A stretch of DNA of 13,863 nt from Endozoicomonas sp031844845 (GCF_031844845.1 NZ_JAVRMB020000280.1:1-13863), one strand, 5' to 3'; shown: positions 1-6,825, counted from the stretch's first letter. Numbers and translations are program-made. The notes: generated from the letters alone by a model not told the origin.

Positions 1-2
1 AT

Positions 3-68
3 TACAATTTAGAAACAGTGGATTACCAAAATACGCTACGAATCCATGCCCGCACCACTTACCCTTGA
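3..68 (+). CDS. Possible C-terminal tail of a protein entering from the left
   Basis: Reading from base 3, the frame is open for 21 codons and ends at TGA 66-68. The tail, which ends ...HARTTYP, has mixed composition and no low-complexity sequence, so it could be the last residues of a gene that starts outside the window. A second frame, from base 2, is also open and runs on into the small peptide at 98-181, so the reading is ambiguous. No family can be recognised from 21 residues. The call rests only on openness to the window edge. Confidence 0.25.
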   Translation, partial: YNLETVDYQNTLRIHARTTYP

Positions 69-97
69 ACATGAGTTTTAGGGAGCCAGCCTGCCAG

Positions 98-181
98 ATG
101 AATAATCAAGTAAAAACATTACTGACCATTGCCGGCGTCACTCTGGTACTTTTTCTGATCACGCTGGCCTTTAATCTGTAA
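98..181 (+). CDS. Small single-pass membrane peptide (27 aa), hypothetical
   Basis: ATG 98 opens a 27-codon frame ending at TAA 179-181. After a short polar start (MNNQVK) nearly all the rest is hydrophobic (LLTIAGVTLVLFLITLAF), which is the length and composition of one transmembrane helix. A GGGAG at 81-85 is a possible ribosome binding site but lies about 12 bases from ATG 98. An in-frame ATG at 71 would give 36 residues, adding MSFREPACQ. A bidirectional terminator follows 24 bases after the stop, which fits a real short transcript. No known small protein is recognised. The frame is also open upstream to base 2, so it could instead be the end of a longer protein with a C-terminal anchor. 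Confidence 0.4.
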   Translation: MNNQVKTLLTIAGVTLVLFLITLAFNL

Positions 182-205
182 TGATTATGAAAAGCCTCAT
201 ATAAA

Positions 206-229
206 AAAACCCGGAAAGATCCGGGTTTT
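206..229 (-). terminator. Rho-independent terminator after yebC, probably bidirectional
   Basis: A perfect 10-base stem (AAAACCCGGA, 206-215, with TCCGGGTTTT, 220-229) encloses the four-base loop AAGA. On the minus strand the stem is followed by a run of T (complement of A 203-209), so it ends the fmdB-aspS-yebC operon 25 bases after the yebC stop. On the plus strand TTTT also follows, so it can serve the small peptide at 98-181. Confidence 0.88.
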
Positions 230-253
230 CAGGTAAAGCATACCGACCAACAA

Positions 254-1000
254 TCAGCCCATCTGCTCCATCACTTCTGCAGAAATATCCGCATTGGTGT
301 AAACATTCTGAACATCATCCAGATCTTCCAGGCGATCAATCAGCCTCATGATCTTCTCCGCACCGGCCAGATCCAGCTCGATCTGAAGGGAAGCAATCAT
401 ACCCACTTCACCACCTGCAGCTGTCAGGCCCACCGCTTCCAGAGCTTCCTTCACGGCCATAAACTCAGTCCACTCAGTCAGGACTTCAACAGAACCATCA
501 TCATTACTGACAATGTCCTCTGCACCGGCTTCCAGGGCAGCCTCCATGACCTCATCTTCGTCGACACCTTCTTCAAAGAAGATCTGACCTTTTCGTTCAA
601 ACAGGTAAGCAACAGAACCATCGGTCCCCAGGTTACCACCATGCTTGGAAAACGCATGACGAACTTCCGCCACGGTACGATTACGATTATCCGTCAGGCA
701 TTCAACCAGAACCGCAATACCACCGGCACCGTAACCTTCGTAAGTGACTTCATCCATATTGGAGTCATCATCATCACCCACACCACGGGCAATAGCACGA
801 TTAACGGTATCCCGAGTCATATTGGCGCCCAGCGCTTTATCAACGATGGCTCTTAATTTCGGGTTATCTTCAACCAGACCGCCGCCCTGCCTGGCAGCAA
901 CCATCAGCTCACGGATAATTTTTGTAAATACCTTGCCCCGCTTGGCGTCCTGCGCGGCCTTACGGTGTTTAATATTCGCCCATTTACTGTGACCTGCCAT
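254..1000 (-). CDS. yebC: YebC/PmpR family protein (TACO1-like translation factor or transcription regulator)
   Basis: The 248-residue product has the family N-terminus (MAGHSKWANIKHRKAAQDAKRGK) and the central block VTYEGYGAGGIAVLVECLTDNRNRT, followed by the SKHGGNLGTDGSVAYLFERKG region; the length is normal for the family. Members were first described as DNA-binding regulators (PmpR, YebC). Related proteins, including mitochondrial TACO1, help ribosomes through difficult nascent peptides such as proline stretches. The protein is cytosolic. ATG 1000 is preceded by AGAGG about seven bases upstream. It is the last gene of the fmdB-aspS-yebC operon, 68 bases after aspS, and is followed at once by a terminator. 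In Pseudomonas and many relatives ruvC comes next; here it does not. Confidence 0.96.
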   Translation of the reverse strand: MAGHSKWANIKHRKAAQDAKRGKVFTKIIRELMVAARQGGGLVEDNPKLRAIVDKALGANMTRDTVNRAIARGVGDDDDSNMDEVTYEGYGAGGIAVLVECLTDNRNRTVAEVRHAFSKHGGNLGTDGSVAYLFERKGQIFFEEGVDEDEVMEAALEAGAEDIVSNDDGSVEVLTEWTEFMAVKEALEAVGLTAAGGEVGMIASLQIELDLAGAEKIMRLIDRLEDLDDVQNVYTNADISAEVMEQMG

Positions 1001-1032
1001 AGAAAACCTCTGCTTAAAAACGTTGACTGACG

Positions 1033-1056
1033 GCCACTCTCCATTAAGAGAGCGGC
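1033..1056 (-). other. Intercistronic hairpin between aspS and yebC
   Basis: GCCACTCTC (1033-1041) pairs with GAGAGCGGC (1048-1056), with one A-C mismatch, around the six-base loop CATTAA. No T run follows on the minus strand, so it is not a typical terminator. It may be an mRNA processing or stability element in the spacer. Chance pairing is possible. Confidence 0.3.
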
Positions 1057-1068
1057 TGCCTTCATTAA

Positions 1069-2853
1069 TCAGTGACTGGTCGCAGAAGCTGCATCGCGAC
1101 GAATGCGCAGATTCAGATCGTGAAGCTGCTGAGTTTCTACTTCACCCGGTGCCTGAGTCAGCAAACAGGAAGCTGACTGAGTTTTCGGAAAGGCAATGAC
1201 TTCACGAATATTGCTGGTACCGCACAGCAGCATAACCAGACGATCCAGGCCAAAGGCCAGACCACCATGAGGCGGTGCACCGTACTTCAGAGCATCCAGC
1301 AGGAAGCCAAACTTCTCACGCTGCTCTTCTTCCTGAATACCCAGCACACGGAATACCGTCTGTTGCATCTCCTGACGATGAATACGAACAGAACCACCAC
1401 CCACTTCATAACCATTCAGAACCATATCATAAGCTCTGGATAATGCCTGAGAAGGGTTGGCTTCCAGCTCTTCCGGCGTACAGGTTGGCGCAGTGAATGG
1501 ATGATGCAGGGCAGTGAGACCACCATTACCGGTCTCTTCAAACATCGGAAAGTCAACAACCCACAACGGTGCCCAGGCACTGGTATAAAGTTTCAGGTCT
1601 TCGCCCACCTTACAACGAAGGGCACCCAATGCTTCATTAACGACGGTTTCTTTATCCGCACCGAAGAAGACGATATCACCGTTAGCCGCGCCAATACGGG
1701 ACATGATGTTCAGAGTAACTTCATCACCCAGAAACTTGATGATGGGCGACTGAAGGCCTTCAACCCCTTTCTCCAGCGCATTCACCTTGATCCAGGCCAG
1801 CCCCTTCGCGCCATAGATGCTGACGAATTTGGTGTAGTCATCAATCTGCTTACGGCTCAGCACAGCGCCACCGGTCACTTTCAGAGCGGCAACACGGCCT
1901 TTAGGATCTTCCGCAGGCCCTTTGAATACCTTGAAGTCAACACCGGTCATCAGGTCCGCCACATCCACCAGTTCCAGGGGAATACGGAGGTCTGGCTTAT
2001 CAGAACCAAAACGGCTCATGGCTTCGGCATAAGTCATCCGTGGGAATTCAACCCCCAAATCAACGCCTTTCACCTCGGTAAACAACTTCTTAACCAGAGA
2101 TTCAGTGATCCCCATGATCTGCTCTTCATCCAGGAAAGAAGTCTCAATATCGATCTGGGTGAATTCAGGCTGACGATCAGCACGCAGGTCTTCATCACGG
2201 AAGCATTTAACGATCTGATAATAGCGGTCAAAGCCAGAAACCATCAGCATCTGTTTGAACAGCTGCGGAGACTGTGGCAATGCATAGAAATGTCCCGGAT
2301 GCACTCGACTGGGCACCAGATAGTCACGGGCACCTTCTGGAGTGGCACGGGTCAGCATCGGCGTTTCAATATCCAGAAAGCCGTTCTCTTCCATAAACCG
2401 GCGAACCACAGAAGTGGCCTTGCTGCGAAGAATCAGCTTTTCCTGCATTTCAGGACGGCGAAGATCAATGACACGATGACGCAGACGAACATCTTCGCCC
2501 ACATCGGTATAACCTTCGATCTGGAATGGCGGTGTCTGAGCCTGGTTGAGGATTTCAACCTGCTTGCCCAGAACTTCAATTTCTCCGGTCGCCATGTTGG
2601 AATTGGCGGTGCCTTCCGGACGGGGACGAACGATACCGGTAATTTTCAGGACATACTCACTGCGAGACTTGTCAGCCAGGGCAAAGGCTTCTTCGGTATC
2701 AGGGTCTACCACCACCTGAGCCAGGCCTTCACGATCGCGCAGGTCCAGAAAAATCACACCACCGTGGTCGCGACGGCGATGTACCCAACCGCAGAGGGTG
2801 ACTTCCTGCCCATCATGGGAAAGATTCAGTTCGCCGCAATAATGGCTGCGCAT
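1069..2853 (-). CDS. aspS: Aspartyl-tRNA synthetase, predicted non-discriminating (Asp/Asn) type
   Basis: This cytosolic class IIb synthetase, 594 residues, charges tRNA with aspartate. The N-terminal OB-fold anticodon domain (about 1-110, GWVHRRRDHGGVIFLDLRDREG) is followed by class II motif 1 (FLDIETPMLTRATPEGARDY), motif 2 (FRDEDLRADRQPEFTQID), the bacterial GAD insert, and motif 3 (GLAFGLDRLVML). The start is ATG 2853, with GAGG six bases upstream. A TTG at 2865 in frame would add four residues but would place that GAGG inside the gene. His30 and Gly81 match the pair reported to relax anticodon recognition in the Pseudomonas aeruginosa enzyme, where E. coli has Leu at the first position. 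The enzyme therefore probably also makes Asp-tRNA(Asn) for the GatCAB amidotransferase. It is the middle gene of the operon. Confidence 0.97.
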   Translation of the reverse strand: MRSHYCGELNLSHDGQEVTLCGWVHRRRDHGGVIFLDLRDREGLAQVVVDPDTEEAFALADKSRSEYVLKITGIVRPRPEGTANSNMATGEIEVLGKQVEILNQAQTPPFQIEGYTDVGEDVRLRHRVIDLRRPEMQEKLILRSKATSVVRRFMEENGFLDIETPMLTRATPEGARDYLVPSRVHPGHFYALPQSPQLFKQMLMVSGFDRYYQIVKCFRDEDLRADRQPEFTQIDIETSFLDEEQIMGITESLVKKLFTEVKGVDLGVEFPRMTYAEAMSRFGSDKPDLRIPLELVDVADLMTGVDFKVFKGPAEDPKGRVAALKVTGGAVLSRKQIDDYTKFVSIYGAKGLAWIKVNALEKGVEGLQSPIIKFLGDEVTLNIMSRIGAANGDIVFFGADKETVVNEALGALRCKVGEDLKLYTSAWAPLWVVDFPMFEETGNGGLTALHHPFTAPTCTPEELEANPSQALSRAYDMVLNGYEVGGGSVRIHRQEMQQTVFRVLGIQEEEQREKFGFLLDALKYGAPPHGGLAFGLDRLVMLLCGTSNIREVIAFPKTQSASCLLTQAPGEVETQQLHDLNLRIRRDAASATSH

Positions 2854-2919
2854 AATGTACCTCAAATCGGGAATTTAAATAGTATTCATCCAGCCTGCTG
2901 AAACAGACCGGAGTTAGCA

Positions 2920-3192
2920 TCAATCACTGGTTGCCGGACAACCGCCACAACCACTCTTCGTATCCTTGGTCGGGCAGTGATTATCCGAAGAGGCAAGATT
3001 CTTCTTCCTGCCGCCTTTAAAATCGGTTTCATACCAACCACCACCCTTCAGCCTGAAGGCCGGTGCGCTCAACAGTTTTTTCAGTGCTGGCTGGCCACAG
3101 GCCTGACAGTCACTCAACGGCGCATCACTGAATTTTTGAATGACTTCAATTACTTCTGAGCATTGCTCACACTGATACTCATAGATCGGCAT
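2920..3192 (-). CDS. FmdB-family zinc-ribbon protein
   Basis: This 90-residue protein starts MPIYEYQCEQC, the signature of the FmdB/CxxC_CxxC regulatory-type zinc ribbon. Cys8-Cys11 and Cys29-Cys32 form the predicted zinc site, followed by the family block LLSAPAFRLKGGGWYETDF. A C-terminal tail holds three more cysteines (73, 82, 85), the last two as GCGGC. The function of the family is not settled; regulatory roles have been proposed. It is the first gene of the operon, 66 bases upstream of aspS, the same order as in Pseudomonas and relatives. The ribosome binding site is weak: AGGG lies about 14 bases from the ATG. The promoter is at 3262-3289. Confidence 0.92.
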   Translation of the reverse strand: MPIYEYQCEQCSEVIEVIQKFSDAPLSDCQACGQPALKKLLSAPAFRLKGGGWYETDFKGGRKKNLASSDNHCPTKDTKSGCGGCPATSD

Positions 3193-3261
3193 TAAACAGA
3201 CTTACCCTTTACTTACAAAATTACCAACAAAAACGGTTCTACTGATATTTCAAAATCGGGC

Positions 3262-3289
3262 ATTATACCCCAAAGCGATGCAGAGTCAG
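3262..3289 (-). promoter_or_regulatory. Sigma-70 promoter for fmdB-aspS-yebC
   Basis: On the minus strand CTGACT (3289-3284) and a perfect TATAAT (3267-3262) are separated by 16 bases. TATAAT lies in GGGTATAATGCCC. Transcription would start near 3255, giving a leader of about 60 bases before the fmdB-like start at 3192. Confidence 0.75.
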
Positions 3290-3305
3290 CCGTCGTGACA
3301 TAAAA

Positions 3306-3334
3306 AAAGCCGTGCTATACACCAGCACGGCTTT
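3306..3334 (-). terminator. Rho-independent terminator of the chaperone/repeat-protein operon
   Basis: A perfect 11-base stem, AAAGCCGTGCT (3306-3316) with AGCACGGCTTT (3324-3334), encloses a seven-base loop. The minus strand continues with a T run (complement of A 3302-3308). It lies 26 bases past the stop of the 480-residue protein and just upstream of the fmdB promoter, so the two operons are insulated. Confidence 0.9.
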
Positions 3335-3359
3335 ACCTGGAACAACGATTAAATAAACG

Positions 3360-4802
3360 TTAGACGGGATGCCTGCGAATAGCCGATGCAGCGGATTCGG
3401 CATCTTTTAATACCTCCGCAACCATAGTATCTATCTTTCTCTGATCCACCAGCATCCGCGCCAACAGCGTATCCTCTGCTCCGTCTTCTGCTTCTGCCAA
3501 CGCCACCGGATTTTCCTCTGCGGCGCCTTTTGCTTCTGCCAACGCTACCGGCTTATCCTCTGCGGTATCTTTTGCTTCAGCCAACGCTACCGGCCTATCC
3601 CCGGAGGCATCTTTTGCTTCAGCCAACCTGGCATAATCCTTTTTCGCAGACGCCTGAATCTCCGACATTTTTTCCTGAAGAAGGAGCAGGGCAAAAGCCT
3701 GCGGGTTATTGGCACCTTCCAGACTTAAACTGTCACCCAGATAAGGCTGATCAACCGGATTTTCTTCACTGCCTGTCTCCGTGGGCTCAGCCAGTAGAAT
3801 CAGAGCAAGACCTTCAATAGTGTCGGCCAGCTGCTGATCCGTGGTGCTGTCATCATTATCGGAAGCAATGGCAGCAGAAGCCCCACCCAGGGCAAAGAGA
3901 CCCGATAACCGGGTCAATAACGCCGGAGTCAGCAATACCCGCAAGGCCTCAGCGACCACGCCGGGCTCAGCCCGGTCAATGGCCTCATCGTATTCCTCGA
4001 CTGTATCTTTATTGAACGCCCGTAATTCATCGGTAGACTTTCCCTGTTTCCTGCCCAGAAGTCTCGCGCCGTGCAGCTCAATGAGGTTATCAAGCCGCCG
4101 CTTTAGCAGGCTCTCTTCGCCGGTTTCCAGGCTGGCCGGATTGTTCTGTACCTGCACACTACCAAGGGCCACCTTTGCATCCCTGACAGCCGTTACAACA
4201 AGGGCCATCAGTGTATTCACTGCATGAAGACGACTCTCGGAAGACTCTTTATCACGTAATGTGTCGCTAAAAAATAAAGGATCCTTTTCATCCCCAACCC
4301 ACCACCCAGCAAGACTACCCTCAAAATCTTTAATATCTTGTTTAAGCTGCGGAATCTCAAGGGATCTCCCTGCAGCCGCAGCATGGGCATCAGCAGCCAG
4401 TCCAATGGTCTGCGCTTTATTCAGCGATTGAATATCTTTAACAAAACCCCTGAACACCAGAAGCAGAGTCTGGGTATCCGACAGCAGGGTCTCAATATCG
4501 ATTTCATTTCCCCCTCTGGTCAGGAAACGCGAACTAAAATCACTAATAACCGAGCTGAAACCCAGCAGCCTTGCCTTAAAAGCCTGCTTAAAATAATCAG
4601 TACTTCTCACCATGCCCGTGCCGGGAGCGTCCATATCGACACCGCTCCCCCCAAAACCATCACCTTCAGAGTTTGACTGGGTATTTTCAGCACTATACCC
4701 GGAACCGACCGGCGCAGTCGGGTCTGCAGAATCTGTTGATTCCACGGAACCACCGCTACCCGCTGCTGGCGCACTACCCGCTCCTCCCACTGGATCTGAC
4801 AT
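3360..4802 (-). CDS. Repeat-containing 480-aa protein, probable client of the adjacent type III-type chaperone
   Basis: No family is recognised. Residues 1-65 are rich in Gly, Ser, Ala, Pro and Asp with no signal peptide, as in many type III substrates. Residues 68-340 are largely helical, with a moderately hydrophobic stretch at about 283-313 (AEALRVLLTPALLTRLSG and on). Residues 393-448 are four 14-residue repeats of the form LAEAKDxAEDxPVA. A helical tail ends in RRHPV. ATG 4802 is chosen because GGGAGG (4816-4811) lies eight bases upstream; a GTG at 4808 would be only two bases from it. The chaperone stop (4807-4805) lies between this ribosome site and the ATG, so the two genes are probably translationally coupled. 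The partner chaperone suggests a secreted translocator or effector. That role is inferred from context, not from homology. Confidence 0.85.
   Translation of the reverse strand: MSDPVGGAGSAPAAGSGGSVESTDSADPTAPVGSGYSAENTQSNSEGDGFGGSGVDMDAPGTGMVRSTDYFKQAFKARLLGFSSVISDFSSRFLTRGGNEIDIETLLSDTQTLLLVFRGFVKDIQSLNKAQTIGLAADAHAAAAGRSLEIPQLKQDIKDFEGSLAGWWVGDEKDPLFFSDTLRDKESSESRLHAVNTLMALVVTAVRDAKVALGSVQVQNNPASLETGEESLLKRRLDNLIELHGARLLGRKQGKSTDELRAFNKDTVEEYDEAIDRAEPGVVAEALRVLLTPALLTRLSGLFALGGASAAIASDNDDSTTDQQLADTIEGLALILLAEPTETGSEENPVDQPYLGDSLSLEGANNPQAFALLLLQEKMSEIQASAKKDYARLAEAKDASGDRPVALAEAKDTAEDKPVALAEAKGAAEENPVALAEAEDGAEDTLLARMLVDQRKIDTMVAEVLKDAESAASAIRRHPV
3459..3626 (-). repeat. Four in-frame 42-base tandem repeats
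   Basis: GCTTCTGCCAAC or GCTTCAGCCAAC recurs at 3490, 3532, 3574 and 3616, exactly 42 bases apart. Each unit encodes 14 residues starting LAEA in the 480-residue protein. The three units nearest the 5' end of the gene are alike; the last (LAEAEDGAEDTLLA) has diverged. Since 42 is a multiple of three, copy number can change without a frameshift. Confidence 0.92.
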
Positions 4803-4804
4803 AA

Positions 4805-5308
4805 TCACTTCCTCCCTGAATGCTCACCCACATAGTTCATTAATCGTCGAGCCTGCTCCAGCTCTTTATGCCAACGCTCTGACCGACCCGCCCGGCTAAT
4901 GGCTTCAGACAGGGCATTGGCAACCAGAGGGCGCTTTTTCAACTCGATAAAACACTTTGCCATCATCACCGACGCCCTGGGATCCTCAGCATCCAGCTTT
5001 TCAGCATGAGACAGCGTGGCAGCAGCCTGAGCAAACTGCTGAAGCTCAAACTGAACCATACCCAACCCCAGAAAATAACCATAATGGGTGTGATCCAGTA
5101 GACAAAGATGACGAAAAAGAATTAACGACTCGTTGAACAGCCCCGAATTAAAACGCCCATAAGCCACCTGATATATGGCATCCAGCTGGCTCTGATCTAT
5201 ATTGCGAAGTTCTTTCATCGTGCCGCCCTGGGCAAGGTACGCAAGCCAGGGTGGCGCAGGGGACGGTGAGGTAGTTTGTTTGTCCATAAAACCAAAAGTC
5301 CTATCCAT
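4805..5308 (-). CDS. LcrH/SycD-family TPR chaperone (type III secretion translocator-chaperone type)
   Basis: The 167-residue product matches the class II chaperone family that holds translocator proteins before export by a type III system. GGTMKELRNID (28-38) leads into QLDAIYQVAYGRFNSGLFNESLILFRHLCLLDH (41-73), then YFLGLGMVQFELQQFAQAAATLSHAEKLDAEDPR (78-111): three TPRs with the family signatures LCxLDH and FLGLG. No signal peptide is present and a cytosolic location is expected. The start is uncertain: ATG 5308 has no clear ribosome site, while ATG 5287 (MDKQTTSP) has TAGGA about 12 bases upstream. The next gene overlaps its end region and is its likely client. No secretion apparatus gene lies in the window, so the pair is an orphan here. 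Confidence 0.85.
   Translation of the reverse strand: MDRTFGFMDKQTTSPSPAPPWLAYLAQGGTMKELRNIDQSQLDAIYQVAYGRFNSGLFNESLILFRHLCLLDHTHYGYFLGLGMVQFELQQFAQAAATLSHAEKLDAEDPRASVMMAKCFIELKKRPLVANALSEAISRAGRSERWHKELEQARRLMNYVGEHSGRK
4811..4816 (-). promoter_or_regulatory. Ribosome binding site that fixes the start of the 480-aa protein
   Basis: GGGAGG on the minus strand lies eight bases before ATG 4802 and only two before GTG 4808. It sits inside the last codons of the chaperone gene, so ribosomes finishing the chaperone can reinitiate there. Confidence 0.7.
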
Positions 5309-5336
5309 GATTTAAAAAGATTTAAGGTATTACTTT

Positions 5337-5342
5337 ATTATA
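5337..5342 (-). promoter_or_regulatory. Possible -10 element for the chaperone operon
   Basis: A perfect TATAAT on the minus strand lies 28 bases before ATG 5308. No good -35 hexamer is seen at 16-18 bases; the sequence there is CAAGGGG-like. The promoter would therefore be weak or activator-dependent. Confidence 0.4.
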
Positions 5343-5404
5343 ACCATTAAATAGAACTTCCCCTTGCTCATTGGTCTAAGGGATGGAGGCGCTCAATATA
5401 CCAT

Positions 5405-5690
5405 CGTTCTCCCCTCGAAGGCGGGATCCACTGTTCGTGGTAGATTCCCGCCTTCGAGGCTGTCGCAAAACCCACCAGGAACCTCGTTCCTGGAGGGTTT
5501 TGCGACAACCGCCTTCGCGAGGATGACGGTCGGGGGGTGTTTTGCCCTTTTGCGACACCCTCCTTCGCGGGAAAGACGGTATTGGTATAAATTGGCATTT
5601 AAAAACTTTTTCGACACCCTCTTTCGCGAGAATGACGGAGGGCTACTACTTTCTACAATGCCACTTCCCTAAGTTTTAAGTGGGTAAATA
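5405..5690. repeat. Composite palindromic repeat block A
   Basis: The block contains stacked inverted repeats. CCTCGAAGGCGGGA (5413-5426) pairs with TCCCGCCTTCGAGG (5446-5459). A long hairpin lies at 5462-5506. Then come three imperfect copies of a unit of the type CACCCTCCTTCGCGGGAAAGACGG (near 5508, 5555 and 5615). The stretch from GATTCCCGCCTTCGAGG to the end aligns, in the same orientation, with block B near the right edge, including the tail GGCATTT...TTTCTACAA. Short open frames inside it are by-products of the repeats. It separates the chaperone operon from the serpin-like gene. Confidence 0.85.
5462..5506. repeat. 45-base near-perfect hairpin within block A
   Basis: GTCGCAAAACCC (5462-5473) pairs with GGGTTTTGCGAC (5495-5506), and CCAGGAAC (5475-5482) pairs with GTTCCTGG (5486-5493), with one A-A mismatch and the loop CTC. 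That is 20 base pairs in 45 bases. It lacks a T run, so it is read as a repeat-family hairpin, not a terminator. In block B the same arms are separated by an inserted element. Confidence 0.9.
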
Positions 5691-5913
5691 GAAACCAATG
5701 GAGGGCGTATTTTCATAAGATAATGTGTCCGCCGGTAGCAAATGAGCGTTAAATGGTCAATGCCCCCGAGGAACCAGAATTAAAAACTTGCCGCCGCCCC
5801 ACTCATTTTCCAAAAGAGCCAGTTCCCCCCTTTTTTATTAGAGGTGAACGGTGGCCGTGCATGGCCGTCTGGTATCAGGAATCTCCTTCCTTCAGGAGAA
5901 GTGGACGTCAGCT
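5691..5913. other. Spacer between repeat block A and the serpin-like gene
   Basis: No convincing gene is seen. A small hairpin (TCTCCT 5882-5887 with AGGAGA 5894-5899) lies just past the serpin-like stop on the minus strand but has no T run, so it is at best a weak terminator. A plus-strand open frame here runs into the serpin-like gene antisense and is rejected. Confidence 0.5.
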
Positions 5914-6825
5914 CTATTTCTTTATATCTGGTTGCTCAGTTTTTCCCGTAACATCACCTTCAAATAAAATGGTTCCAGTGGGCTTATGCAACACCCAAAT
6001 CTTAAATGGAGAATCAAATGTTATTTTAAAGTTTTCAACGATGTCAGAAATCCCTTTATCTGTTGTCTCAAGAACATCTTCAACACCATCTTTATCCAGT
6101 TCAAAAACGGTCTTTTGTTTAATTATAGAATTACTATGGTCTTGTACTATTCCAGAAACATCTGCATTATCACTCAATACAGCGCGGCACTGACCAGGTC
6201 TGTCCATGATTGACCTCATGTCCCAATCAGATTCCAGTTTCAATTTTGGGAAAACAGCACTCCCTAAATCCGGCCATTTATCACATCCCAGAGCATTGAG
6301 CGCGCTGGCCAAAAAGGTGAGATCCTTAAACGCCTCAAGATATTGATGTTTATCTGGCTTGCCCAGCAAAACACCATAATCTTTATTGGCGAACTGGCAC
6401 CAGACTAATTCCCATTTTATTCCATTTGAAGAAACAGTTCTGTTACGAGGCCAGTAATATTGAACGGCGGATACCTCCGAAGTTTCACCCGCTCCATTAT
6501 CAAAATTAATAGTGCGAACCTCCAGTTTCCTGGGCCATTGATTTTTTATTAGCTTCCCATCACAGATCAAAAGTTTAGAGAAGTTTGTTAATATTTCAGA
6601 GGGTATCTCCTGAGTTTTATTCCCTGTACCAGAGATGCTATAGGCAGACAATGGGGTTTGTTCAGTTCCTTTCGAAGCAGGCGCTGGCAAAACTTTGCCC
6701 TCTGGCTGGTGCGACACAAGGGTTCTGCTCAAAGTGAATTTCGCAACTGCCTCCTTATCTGGACTGTCATTGATATCACTATGGGGTACTGATCTTTGCG
6801 CACCACCTTGAATTATTGTTTCCAT
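5914..6825 (-). CDS. Serpin-family protein, N-terminally shortened and predicted non-inhibitory
   Basis: Serpins are protease inhibitors or, when non-inhibitory, carriers and chaperones. Several serpin landmarks occur in the right order. LLICDGKLIKNQW (85-97) resembles LVLVNAIYFKGKW. GVLLGKPD (151-158) falls where serpins have their ILP stretch. FPKLKLESDWDM (192-203) matches the PKFKLES-D-L strand, and ADVSGIV (221-227) matches ADLSGIS. IIKQKTVFELDKDG (234-247) is strand s5A. FKITFDSPFKIWVLHKPTG then TILFEG (266-290) is the C-terminal serpin signature. The whole is 303 residues against about 370-400: helices A to E are missing and replaced by about 75 polar residues with no signal peptide. 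The hinge after Gly247 reads VEDVLE instead of small residues, so inhibition by loop insertion is unlikely. AGGAG lies eight bases before ATG 6825. The 3' part is AT-rich (6001-6060 has 17 G+C in 60), unlike the neighbours, which suggests transfer. A decaying gene is the alternative. Confidence 0.75.
   Translation of the reverse strand: METIIQGGAQRSVPHSDINDSPDKEAVAKFTLSRTLVSHQPEGKVLPAPASKGTEQTPLSAYSISGTGNKTQEIPSEILTNFSKLLICDGKLIKNQWPRKLEVRTINFDNGAGETSEVSAVQYYWPRNRTVSSNGIKWELVWCQFANKDYGVLLGKPDKHQYLEAFKDLTFLASALNALGCDKWPDLGSAVFPKLKLESDWDMRSIMDRPGQCRAVLSDNADVSGIVQDHSNSIIKQKTVFELDKDGVEDVLETTDKGISDIVENFKITFDSPFKIWVLHKPTGTILFEGDVTGKTEQPDIKK

Noticed and set aside
1501..2901. 466-codon plus-strand open frame
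   Set aside because: It lies antisense to aspS, which has clear class II synthetase motifs. The frame's product has no family features and no ribosome site.
4802..4808. GTG 4808 as start of the 480-residue protein
   Set aside because: The ribosome site GGGAGG is only two bases from GTG but eight from ATG 4802.
5364..5672. Several open frames of 60-102 codons
   Set aside because: They are made of the palindromic repeat block on both strands and encode repeat-derived peptides with no start signals.
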